Assembly (NCBI RefSeq): GCF_031020795.1
Contig: NZ_JAVHJP010000002.1
Span: forward strand, 496,001-560,000
DNA from: Hydrogenophaga pseudoflava
GTDB lineage: Bacteria; Pseudomonadota; Gammaproteobacteria; Burkholderiales; Burkholderiaceae_C
Direction of reading: 5' to 3'
DNA: 64,000 nucleotides
The notes below the pieces were generated by a model. The model saw only the letters and a list, made by a program, of their open reading frames with translations. It was not told the DNA's origin and searched no databases. Shown here piece by piece: positions 57,454 through 64,000 of the stretch. The position numbers were made by a program, and so were the translations under genes. The stretch's first letter is position 1, and every line of letters starts with the position of its first letter.

Positions 57454-58008
57454 ATGAACCGTCCACCGCTGCGCAATCCCTTTCCGTCTCCGCGCCAGGC
57501 GCGCGAGCTGACCACACCGCTGGGCTGGCTGGGCGTCGGCCTGGGGCTGTTCAAACTGCTGGCCGCGCGCCGTGTGGCGCGTACGCTGGGCGTGCCCGGC
57601 CCTGGAGTGGCGGTCTGCGGCGCGCGCGATCTGGCCACCGGTGTGGCGGTGTTGCGCAGCGCCCGGCCGGCACACTGGCTGTGGCTGCGTGCGGGTGCCG
57701 GCGCGCTGGAGATGGTGGCGCTGTCCCAGGTGGCGCGGAACCGGCGCGGCGCGGCCACGGGCACCGCGGTGGCCACGCTGGGCGCGGTGGCCGCGCTGGC
57801 CCTGGTGGATGCGGCCTGCGCCCGCGCCCTGGGCCGCGGGCGTCCAATGCCGGTGGCCGACTACCGCGATCGCAGCGGTTTTCCCCAGTCTGCGGCGCGC
57901 ATGACGGGCGCCGCGCGCGAGGGCCTGCAGGTGCCGCGCGACCTGCGCGTGCCCGCGGCGCTGCGCCCCTGGGCCGGCGCCGACGGTCCGCCGCAGCGCG
58001 CGCCCTGA
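57454..58008 (+). CDS. Membrane protein of unknown function
   Basis: 184 residues from ATG 57454 (GGAG eight bases before). Three hydrophobic segments: LGWLGVGLGLFKLLAARRVA, VCGARDLATGVAVLRSA and TGTAVATLGAVAALALVDAA. The first half resembles the membrane part that precedes cyclase/dehydrase domains in some proteins, but that domain is absent. The C-terminal 50 residues are soluble, with DYRDRSGFPQ. I do not recognise a function. Confidence 0.55.
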   Translation: MNRPPLRNPFPSPRQARELTTPLGWLGVGLGLFKLLAARRVARTLGVPGPGVAVCGARDLATGVAVLRSARPAHWLWLRAGAGALEMVALSQVARNRRGAATGTAVATLGAVAALALVDAACARALGRGRPMPVADYRDRSGFPQSAARMTGAAREGLQVPRDLRVPAALRPWAGADGPPQRAP

Positions 58009-58098
58009 CGCCAGGCCCGGTCTGGCACGGCACGGCGATTGCCACCGGCCCCGGGCCTTCACCCTCCTGTCCGTCCCTGTCCACATCGAGGAGCCCCC

Positions 58099-58395
58099 AT
58101 GATCACCACCGCCCACCCATCCACCCAACGCAGCGCGCCCGAGCTGGTGCAGAGCCTGGCCGAAGGGGCCCACCACACCATCAACCACCTGGCCGAGCAG
58201 GCCGCGCCGCATGCCGAGCGGTTGCAGGAGCAGTGGTCGTCCGCGGGCGACATGCTGGGCGAGGGCGCCGACGAGCTGCGCGAAATGTCCGACGCCTGGC
58301 TCGACGCCCTGCGCACCAGCGTCCGTGAACACCCGCTGGCCTGTGTCGGTGTCGCGCTGGCCGTGGGCGTGCTGGTGGCCCGGCTCACACGCTGA
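58099..58395 (+). CDS. ElaB/YqjD (DUF883)-like membrane-anchored protein
   Basis: 98 residues from ATG 58099 (GAGGAG upstream). Amphipathic helical region (LAEGAHHTINHLAEQ and LREMSDAWLDALRTSV), then REHPLACVGVALAVGVLVAR, the C-terminal transmembrane anchor typical of ElaB/YqjD. Family members bind ribosomes at the membrane in stationary phase or under stress. The lipocalin fusion gene begins eight bases after its stop. Confidence 0.75.
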   Translation: MITTAHPSTQRSAPELVQSLAEGAHHTINHLAEQAAPHAERLQEQWSSAGDMLGEGADELREMSDAWLDALRTSVREHPLACVGVALAVGVLVARLTR

Positions 58396-58403
58396 GCGCG
58401 GGC

Positions 58404-59369
58404 ATGGCCGCCCCCGCCACCACCGCTTCGCCGCGTTCCTCCGCCATGCGGGAGACAGCGGCCGGGCTGGACCACCGCATCGCTCTGGCCGAGCAGGCGC
58501 TGGTCGCGCGCGATGCGCGGGTGCGCGCCCACGCACGGCGGCTGCGCGAGCACCTGGAGCGGATCACCGGGCCAGGCTTCATCGCCCGGCGGGTCGCTGG
58601 CGCCGCGGTCGCCGGAGCCGGCCTGTGGTGGGCGCTGCGCCGCAGCGGCCACGGCCTTGCCGCCCTTCGCGGCCGGGCGCCGTCTGCCGGCAGCGCTCCC
58701 ACGGTCCCGACCTGGTCGGGCCTGCTGCTCGGGCTGATGCCCGTGGCCTGGCCCATGCTGCCGCCGCGCTGGCGCCACCGCGTGAGCCCGTCCACCGCCG
58801 CCACCGCGCTGGCGCTGTTGCTGCCGCTGCTCGAACAGGCGCTGTCGCGCCGCAGCGCCCGCACCGCCGACGGGCCGCCCACGGTGGCACGGCTGGACCT
58901 GGCGCGGTACGCCGGCACCTGGTACGAACAGGCCCGTCTGCCCACCCGCCACGAACGTGCCTGCGAGGGCCAGCCCCGCGCCCACTACACGCCCATGCGC
59001 GCATCCGACGGCCCGGGTCTGCTGGTGACCAATGAGTGCTGCGATCGCCAGGGCCGTGTGCGCCAGGCCCACGGCGTGGGGCGCGCCGTGGCGGGCGGCG
59101 GTGGCGCCCGGCTGCAGATCAGCTTCGCCCCGGCCTGGCTGCGCTGGCTGCCCGGGGTGTGGGCCGACCTCTGGGTGCTCCATGTGGACGAGACAGCGTC
59201 CGATTACCGCGTGGCACTGGTCGGCTCCCCGGGGCGCGACGGGCTGTGGCTGCTCTCGCGCACGCCGCGCCTGGCGGCGCCCGAACGGCAGCGGCTGGTG
59301 AACATGGCCGCCGCCCTCGGTTACGACATCGGGCGGCTGGTGTTCGCCCATCCCGGTCCCTCGGGCTGA
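58404..59369 (+). CDS. Lipocalin-domain protein with membrane-associated N-terminus
   Basis: 321 residues. The N-terminal 70 residues are helical and charged (RIALAEQALVARDARVRAHA), like a coiled coil; then two hydrophobic segments (about 60-75 and 105-120), then a Blc-type lipocalin from residue 160: ARYAGTWYEQARLPTRHERA (the G-x-W start), VNECC-like VTNECCDRQGRV, and VGSPGRDGLWLLSRTP. Bacterial lipocalins bind lipids or lysophospholipids. Plain Blc is a 170-residue lipoprotein; here the lipobox is replaced by a membrane-associated module. Its end overlaps the convergent glycosyltransferase gene by 49 bases. Confidence 0.75.
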   Translation: MAAPATTASPRSSAMRETAAGLDHRIALAEQALVARDARVRAHARRLREHLERITGPGFIARRVAGAAVAGAGLWWALRRSGHGLAALRGRAPSAGSAPTVPTWSGLLLGLMPVAWPMLPPRWRHRVSPSTAATALALLLPLLEQALSRRSARTADGPPTVARLDLARYAGTWYEQARLPTRHERACEGQPRAHYTPMRASDGPGLLVTNECCDRQGRVRQAHGVGRAVAGGGGARLQISFAPAWLRWLPGVWADLWVLHVDETASDYRVALVGSPGRDGLWLLSRTPRLAAPERQRLVNMAAALGYDIGRLVFAHPGPSG

Positions 59370-60655
59370 GGCGCAGCCAGCAGTTCGGGCGGCACCGCCG
59401 CCCGCAAGGCCCCGTCCCGGTCTGTCTGCCGCGGGGCGCTCACCCGGAGGAGCCAGCGGTGCACCACGTTGACGGCGATCTCCCAGGAGCGGGTGCGCAC
59501 CGTCTGCAGCGCCGCATGGGCGCGGCGCAGGTGCCCGGCCGGTGCCTCGTCCATCAAGGCCTGACAGGCCTCGACAAAGGCCTGGGGAGTCGATGCCACC
59601 GACACCACGTCGCCATAGAGTTGCACCACGTCGTGCACCGGGGTGCTCACCACCGGCGTCTCGCTGGCCAGGTACTCGAGGGTCTTGGTGGGGTTGATGA
59701 AACGGGTGGAGGCGTTGATCACGAAGGGCATCAGGCACACATGCCAGCCGGCCATGAGGTAGGGCAGGGTGGAGTAGGCCTGCAGGCCCAGCCAGTGCAG
59801 ATTGGGGGCCTTGGGCAGCGTGCCGGGATCGATCCTGAGCACCGGCCCGACCATCACGATCTGCCACTGCGGCCGGGCACGGGCCAGGTGGGCCAGCAAG
59901 TCGAGGTCCAGCCGCTCGTCGATGACGCCGCAGAAGCCCAGCCGGGGGTGCGGCAGCCGGCCCTGCAGCGCGCGGGCACGCTGCGCGTGCGGGCTGCCCG
60001 GGCGCAGCCTTGAGGGCGAGAAGTGTTCGCCGTCGACCGCGCTGGGCAGGCACAGAAGCTGCGGGTGCAGGTGGCGCTTGGCTTCGTAGAGTGACGGACC
60101 GCTGGTGAACACCAGGTCGGCCTGCTTCATGAGCGCCGCCTCCCGCAGCAACAGTTCCCGCGATGCGTCCAGGAAGGTCGACAGGTCGTCCATGCAGTCG
60201 TAGACCACCGCGCGCGGCTGCGCCGTCTTCATGATGTGCAGGGCCATGGGCGTGTCCAGCCAGGCCACCCCGCCCAGGGCCTGCCGTTCGTCCAGGTAGC
60301 GGCTCAGCAGGGGGGCGAGCACGGCGACCTGCTTGTCGTGAAAACCGCCCGGCGCCACGGGCGAGTGGGGCACCACCACCGTCACGCCGGGCTCCGGGCT
60401 GTGGCATTCGAGCCGGGCGGCCCCCGCGGTGGGCCGCGGCTCCTCGACGAAGAAGACGCGCCAGCCGCGCCGCGCCATCCGCGCCATGAGGTGCTGCGGC
60501 CGCTGGTACATGAACCCCCAGCGCAGGTGGGAGAAGACCACCAGGTCCTGCGTGCGGCTCGCGACGGCCGGGCGGCTGGTGAGGATGGGAGGGATGTGGG
60601 CTTGCAGGCCGAGGGGCGCGTGCACGGCGCCGGGGCGGATGTCCGAAGCGGGCAT
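59321..60655 (-). CDS. Glycosyltransferase, GT4-like
   Basis: 444 residues from ATG 60655 with AGGAGG upstream. Two Rossmann-like halves: DLVVFSHLRWGFMYQRPQHL at the start (the 'RPQHLM' pattern of this group) with WRVFFVEEPRP, YDCMDDLSTF in the middle, and the donor site FINPTKTLEYLASETPVVST. A relative of glycosyltransferases encoded beside UDP-galactopyranose mutase genes; none is seen here. Probably adds a sugar to an envelope polymer or lipid. Divergent from the YihY gene. Confidence 0.82.
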   Translation of the reverse strand: MPASDIRPGAVHAPLGLQAHIPPILTSRPAVASRTQDLVVFSHLRWGFMYQRPQHLMARMARRGWRVFFVEEPRPTAGAARLECHSPEPGVTVVVPHSPVAPGGFHDKQVAVLAPLLSRYLDERQALGGVAWLDTPMALHIMKTAQPRAVVYDCMDDLSTFLDASRELLLREAALMKQADLVFTSGPSLYEAKRHLHPQLLCLPSAVDGEHFSPSRLRPGSPHAQRARALQGRLPHPRLGFCGVIDERLDLDLLAHLARARPQWQIVMVGPVLRIDPGTLPKAPNLHWLGLQAYSTLPYLMAGWHVCLMPFVINASTRFINPTKTLEYLASETPVVSTPVHDVVQLYGDVVSVASTPQAFVEACQALMDEAPAGHLRRAHAALQTVRTRSWEIAVNVVHRWLLRVSAPRQTDRDGALRAAVPPELLAAPQPEGPGWANTSRPMS

Positions 60656-60723
60656 GGAATTTGTCCTCCTGTGTGGTTGGTCTGGGCGCACGCGGATGGC
60701 AAGCGGCGTGCCGCACCGTCTTG

Positions 60724-60738
60724 CGGCAAGTTTTGCCG
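60724..60738. promoter_or_regulatory. Shared palindrome, copy 3 (between the glycosyltransferase and YihY genes)
   Basis: CGGCAAGTTTTGCCG, the perfect symmetric copy (CGGCAA-GTT-TTGCCG). It lies 69 bases before the glycosyltransferase start and 142 bases before the YihY start, in a divergent promoter region. Confidence 0.5.
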
Positions 60739-60879
60739 GTGTGCGAGGTGCGGGTACGCTGTTTGCTCCGGCGCTGGGCGGCGCTCCTGCCGTGTCCGCC
60801 CAGGGAGTCCGGCCCATGCACACACACCTTCCGCCCACCCGCGCCTGCCGGGCCTCCACTTCCTGAACAGGGGGCCGGC

Positions 60880-61791
60880 ATGTCGAGGCCGCCGGTCTGG
60901 CGCCTGGCCTGGGATGCGGTTTCCGCCTGGGTGGAGGACGACGCGCCCGGCATGGGCGCGGCGCTGGCCTACTACACCCTGTTCTCGGTGGCGCCCCTGC
61001 TGCTGATCGTGATCGCCGTGGCCGGCCTGGTGTTCGGCGAGGAGGCCGCGCGCGGCGAGATCATGGGCCAGCTCTCGGATCTGCTCGGCCGCGACGGCGC
61101 CGGGGTGGTGGAGAACCTGCTGGGCAGCGTCAACCGCCCCGGCGCGGGCGCCCTGGCCACCCTGGCCGGCGTGGGCATGTTGCTGGTGGGGGCGACCACG
61201 GTGTTCGCCCAGCTCCAGTCGTCGCTGGACCGCATCTGGCGCGCGCCCGAAGAACCCAGGGCGCCCGGCTGGTGGGGCTGGCTGCGCCGCCGCCTGCTCT
61301 CGCTGGGCATGGTGATGGGGCTGGGCTTCCTGCTCATGGTGTCGCTCACGGTCAGTGCGCTGCTGTCGGCGCTGGGCCGCTGGTGGGCGCCGTGGTTCAG
61401 CGAAGGCGCCGTGCTGCTGCTGCAACTGATCAACACGCTGGTCAGCCTGGTGCTGCTCGCGGCCATCTTCGCGATGATCTTCAAGTGGATGCCCCGGGTG
61501 CGCGTGGCCTGGCGGGATGTGTGGATGGGGGCGCTCATCACGGCCGTGCTGTTCACGCTGGGCAAGTCGCTGATCGGCCTGTACATCGCCTACAGCGGTG
61601 TGGCCTCGGCCTACGGCGCGGCCGCGTCGCTGGTGCTGCTGCTGCTGTGGGTGTACTGGTCGGCCCAGATCATCCTGCTGGGCGCGGAGTTCACCTGGGT
61701 GTGGGCCAACCGCTGCGGCTCCCACCAGACCCCGCCAGACGACAGCCCGTTGCCCGCCGCCGTGGCGGGCCACTCACCCACCAGGAACTGA
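60880..61791 (+). CDS. YihY/RNase BN-like inner membrane protein
   Basis: 303 residues from ATG 60880. Signature GMGAALAYYTLFSVAPLLLI at the start, five or six transmembrane helices, LQSSLDRIWRAPEEPR in the middle and YGAAASLVLLLLWVYWSAQI with ILLGAEFTWVWA near the end. The family was once called ribonuclease BN but is a membrane protein of uncertain, perhaps transport, function. Five bases before the metallopeptidase gene. Confidence 0.9.
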   Translation: MSRPPVWRLAWDAVSAWVEDDAPGMGAALAYYTLFSVAPLLLIVIAVAGLVFGEEAARGEIMGQLSDLLGRDGAGVVENLLGSVNRPGAGALATLAGVGMLLVGATTVFAQLQSSLDRIWRAPEEPRAPGWWGWLRRRLLSLGMVMGLGFLLMVSLTVSALLSALGRWWAPWFSEGAVLLLQLINTLVSLVLLAAIFAMIFKWMPRVRVAWRDVWMGALITAVLFTLGKSLIGLYIAYSGVASAYGAAASLVLLLLWVYWSAQIILLGAEFTWVWANRCGSHQTPPDDSPLPAAVAGHSPTRN

Positions 61792-61796
61792 CCGCC

Positions 61797-63071
61797 ATGC
61801 CCACCCGCCACCCTGCACCACCCCTGGTGCCCCGCGCCACCGACTGCCGCTGCGGCAGGCCGGTCTTTTTCCGCAACAGCCAGTGTCTGGCCTGCAAGAC
61901 CGCCCTGGGTTACGACCCGGAAAGCGCGCGCCTGCTGGCGCTGGAGCCGGTGCGCCAGAGTGCGCTGTGGCGGGTGGTGGGCGCACGCCGGGGCGCGCCG
62001 CGCTACCGGCGCTGCGCCAACCTGGCGGGCCCGGTGGGCTGCAACTGGCTGCTGCCCGAGACCGACACCAGCGAAAGCGGGCTGTGCCGCTGCTGCCGGC
62101 TCACCCGGACCTGGCCCGACCTGGCGGTCGAGCAGAACCGCGAATGGGTGGCCCGCATCGCCACGGCACAGCGCCGCCTGCTGTCCATCCTCATCGCGCT
62201 GGGTCTGCCGGCCTGGCCCGCCGGGGTCGATCCGGTGCTGGGCCTGGGTTTCGACCTGCTGCGCCAGCCCGAGGGCGGCGCGCCGGTCATCACCGGCCAC
62301 GCTGACGGCCTCATCACCCTGGACGTGGCCGAGGCGGACGACGCCGAGCGCGAGCAGCGCCGCAGCGCGCTGCACGAGCCCTACCGCACCCTGCTGGGCC
62401 ATCTGCGGCACGAGGTGGGCCACTACTACTGGCAGCGCTTGGTGGACGGCAGCGTGTGGCTGGCGCCGTTCCGCGACCTGTTCGGCGACGAGCGCGCCGA
62501 CTACGCCGCCGCACTGGCGCAGCACCACGGCAGCGGCCCGCCGGCCGACTGGGGGGCGCGCCACGTCAGCGCCTACGCCAGCAGCCACCCCTGGGAGGAC
62601 TGGGCCGAGACCTTCGCCCACTACCTGCACCTGGTCGACACCCTGGACACCGCGCGCGGCTTCGGCGTGGACGGCAACCAGGTGGAACTGAGCTACGAAC
62701 GCTGGAGCACCGCGGACCTGGTGCCCGAGGCCGCGCCGGAGGGCACTGCAGCGCCCGACGCCGGCCTGCCGCTTTCCGATCCGTCGGCCTTCATCGACCT
62801 CGTCAACGAATGGATGGAGCTGACCGGCGTGCTCAACGAGCTCTCGCGCAGCATGGGCCTGGCGGACTTCTATCCGTTCGTGCTCTCGCGCCCGGCGCTG
62901 CGCAAGCTGCACCTGGTGCACCGCGTGGTGCAGGCACAGCGCGCGGTGGCACCACCCGGGCCGCGCCCGGGCCCGGTCCGGCCAGCCGGTCGCACGCACG
63001 AAGACGAGTCGGCCGATCCGGTGGGGGACGGCCACAGCGACGCCGAGCTGGCCGCCCGCACCGGCCCCTGA
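61797..63071 (+). CDS. Zinc-ribbon putative metallopeptidase (PF15887-like)
   Basis: 424 residues from ATG 61797. Double zinc ribbon at the N-terminus (CRCGRPVFFRNSQCLACKT and, further on, GCNWLL with LCRCC), then the HExxH zinc peptidase motif in LRHEVGHYYWQRLVDG (about 204-219), the glutamate zinc ligand region LFGDERADYAAALAQHH, and HPWEDWAETFAHYLHL. The C-terminal 60 residues are Pro-rich. Matches the 'putative zinc-binding metallopeptidase' family; no substrate is known. Located five bases after YihY, a cotranscribed pair. Confidence 0.8.
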   Translation: MPTRHPAPPLVPRATDCRCGRPVFFRNSQCLACKTALGYDPESARLLALEPVRQSALWRVVGARRGAPRYRRCANLAGPVGCNWLLPETDTSESGLCRCCRLTRTWPDLAVEQNREWVARIATAQRRLLSILIALGLPAWPAGVDPVLGLGFDLLRQPEGGAPVITGHADGLITLDVAEADDAEREQRRSALHEPYRTLLGHLRHEVGHYYWQRLVDGSVWLAPFRDLFGDERADYAAALAQHHGSGPPADWGARHVSAYASSHPWEDWAETFAHYLHLVDTLDTARGFGVDGNQVELSYERWSTADLVPEAAPEGTAAPDAGLPLSDPSAFIDLVNEWMELTGVLNELSRSMGLADFYPFVLSRPALRKLHLVHRVVQAQRAVAPPGPRPGPVRPAGRTHEDESADPVGDGHSDAELAARTGP

Positions 63072-63123
63072 CGCGCCGGCCGGGCATGGCGTTTGCCGCG
63101 CACCGGGCTCCTTTCACTTCTAC

Positions 63124-63140
63124 CTTTTTTCAGGAGCAAC
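63124..63140 (+). promoter_or_regulatory. 17-nt leader shared with the gene at 55518 (copy 2)
   Basis: CTTTTTTCAGGAGCAAC, identical to 55499-55515, and again containing the ribosome binding site just upstream of an ATG. Confidence 0.5.
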
Positions 63141-63143
63141 ACC

Positions 63144-63692
63144 ATGGCCACCCCTTCCCGCGTAATGACCGGCTTGTTTCCCGACCGCGACAGCGCCGAG
63201 CGCGCCTACCAGGGCGTGCTGGACCGCGGCTACAGCCGCGACGACGTGAACCTCCTCATGTCCGACGAGACGCGCCGGCGCCAGTTCGGCAGCGACGCCA
63301 GTGGTGCCACCGGCACTGGCACGGGCACTGGCATTGAAACCGGTACCAAGGCCGCCGAAGGCGCCGGCATCGGCGCGGGCATTGGCGGCACCGTGGGCGC
63401 CATCGCCGCCGCTGTGGCGGCCGTGGGCACCAGCCTGGCGGTACCCGGACTGGGGCTGGTGGTGGCCGGACCGGTGGCGGCGGCGCTGGCCGGTGCCGGC
63501 GCGGGTGGCGCGGCCGGCGGTCTGATCGGTGCCATGGTCGGCTGGGGCATCCCGGAGGAGCGCGTCAAGCGCTACGAAAGTGGCCTGCGCGAGGGCGGCA
63601 TCGTCATGGGCGTGAACCCGCGCAACGACGAGGACGCCGACTACCTGGCCCGCCACTGGCAGGACAACCGCGGCACCGACATCTTCCGGTGA
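63144..63692 (+). CDS. Gly-rich general-stress-type protein
   Basis: 182 residues from ATG 63144. N-terminal domain with MTGLFPDRDSAERAYQGVLD and GYSRDDVNLLMSDETRR, as in YflT/DUF1269-like general stress proteins; then a Thr-Gly dipeptide repeat (GTGTGTGIETGT, about 57-68) and a long Gly/Ala hydrophobic region (GAGIGAGIGGTVGAIAAAV through AGAGAGGAAGGLIGAMVG), ending in GIPEERVKRYESGLREGG and a short tail. Probably inserts in or packs against a membrane. Function unknown. Confidence 0.78.
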   Translation: MATPSRVMTGLFPDRDSAERAYQGVLDRGYSRDDVNLLMSDETRRRQFGSDASGATGTGTGTGIETGTKAAEGAGIGAGIGGTVGAIAAAVAAVGTSLAVPGLGLVVAGPVAAALAGAGAGGAAGGLIGAMVGWGIPEERVKRYESGLREGGIVMGVNPRNDEDADYLARHWQDNRGTDIFR

Positions 63693-63699
63693 GCCCAGC

Positions 63700-64000
63700 A
63701 TGAACGCCACCAGTTCCGTTGCCGCGGCCGTCACCCCGGACCCGACCGAAGCCGTGACCCTGCTGGTCAACCAGCACCGCCGGCTGGAAGCCCTGCTGTC
63801 CCTGGTGGTGGAGGAGGCTGCCCCGCCCGAACGCACGCGGCGACTGCTCAAGGCCGCCGACGAGCTGGCCGTGCACATCGCTGCCGAGGAGATGCTGTTC
63901 TATCCGGCGGTGCGCGCCGAACGCACCGAGGACATCCTGCTCGAATCGCTGGAGGAACACCTCTCGCTCAAGCGCCTGCTGGCCGACCTGCTGGCGCTCG
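63700..64000 (+). CDS. Hemerythrin-like domain protein, 5' part (cut by window end)
   Basis: The first 100 residues, open to the end of the window; ATG 63700 follows the previous stop by seven bases. Helical segments with iron-ligand patterns LLVNQHRRLEALLSL (His and Glu), AVHIAAEEMLFYPAVRAE (HxxxE) and LEEHLSLKRLLADL fit the hemerythrin HHE cation-binding family. Such proteins bind di-iron and sense or buffer oxygen, nitric oxide or iron. The remainder lies outside the window. Confidence 0.83.
   Translation, partial: MNATSSVAAAVTPDPTEAVTLLVNQHRRLEALLSLVVEEAAPPERTRRLLKAADELAVHIAAEEMLFYPAVRAERTEDILLESLEEHLSLKRLLADLLAL

Noticed and set aside
58059..60953. A 964-codon minus-strand frame over the ElaB-like, lipocalin and glycosyltransferase genes
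   Set aside because: Overlaps real genes on both strands and is Gly/Ala/Arg-rich without motifs.

Overview
The window looks like one piece of a high-GC betaproteobacterial chromosome, most likely Burkholderiales, family Comamonadaceae (Hydrogenophaga-like). The evidence is the order of housekeeping genes (trxA-rho-rpmE2 type B; dnaX-ybaB-recR with ffs beside dnaX; ilvB-ilvN-ilvC-pssA-leuA; vanZ-aat-bpt), a Bug-family solute receptor, an AddAB-like nuclease/helicase pair of the kind found in beta-proteobacteria, and GC-rich codon use throughout. No phage, transposase, CRISPR array or tRNA/rRNA gene was seen. The assignment is by gene recognition, not by a search.

Layout. 1-4.9 kb: the 3' end of a PhoR-type kinase, an ArnT-like membrane glycosyltransferase, rpmE2, rho and trxA. 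4.9-12 kb: a tightly coupled nuclease/helicase/flavoprotein operon. 12-16.7 kb: Bug receptor, 4.5S SRP RNA, dnaX, ybaB, recR, MAPEG protein. 16.7-21.7 kb: NitT/TauT-like ABC receptor and the mltD-gloB / yafS-like-rnhA cluster. 21.8-26.7 kb: RND efflux adaptor and pump plus an ICMT-like methyltransferase. 26.7-29.7 kb: molybdenum cofactor genes moaA-mobA-moeA. 29.8-34.2 kb: TetR/metal-hydrolase pair and the divergent pyrophosphatases hppA and ppa. 34.3-36.6 kb: an operon with three bactofilins and two small membrane proteins. 36.7-41.6 kb: GNAT/FemAB-like protein, nadE-glnB, LOG, dgkA, RDD. 41.7-48.1 kb: branched-chain amino acid genes with pssA and an attenuator before leuA. 48.2-54.2 kb: pbpG, iclR, both N-degron aminoacyl transferases, VanZ, a holin-like protein and a CPA1 antiporter. 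54.3-64 kb: an accessory, envelope/stress-flavoured island (DUF2383, CBS, OmpA-like, Zn-alcohol dehydrogenase, ElaB/YqjD-like, lipocalin fusion, glycosyltransferase, YihY, metallopeptidase, Gly-rich stress protein, hemerythrin cut by the window end).

Non-coding signals: a complete ffs gene; a Leu-codon leader peptide with terminator/antiterminator before leuA; a nine-A slippage tract in dnaX exactly after domain III; a 30-bp segmented hairpin between leuA and pbpG; a REP-like palindrome inside the ilv operon; and a 15-bp palindrome and a 17-nt leader shared by several genes of the terminal island. The strongest candidates for something not well described are the three-bactofilin operon, the hairpin at 48.1 kb, and the terminal island with its shared regulatory motifs.
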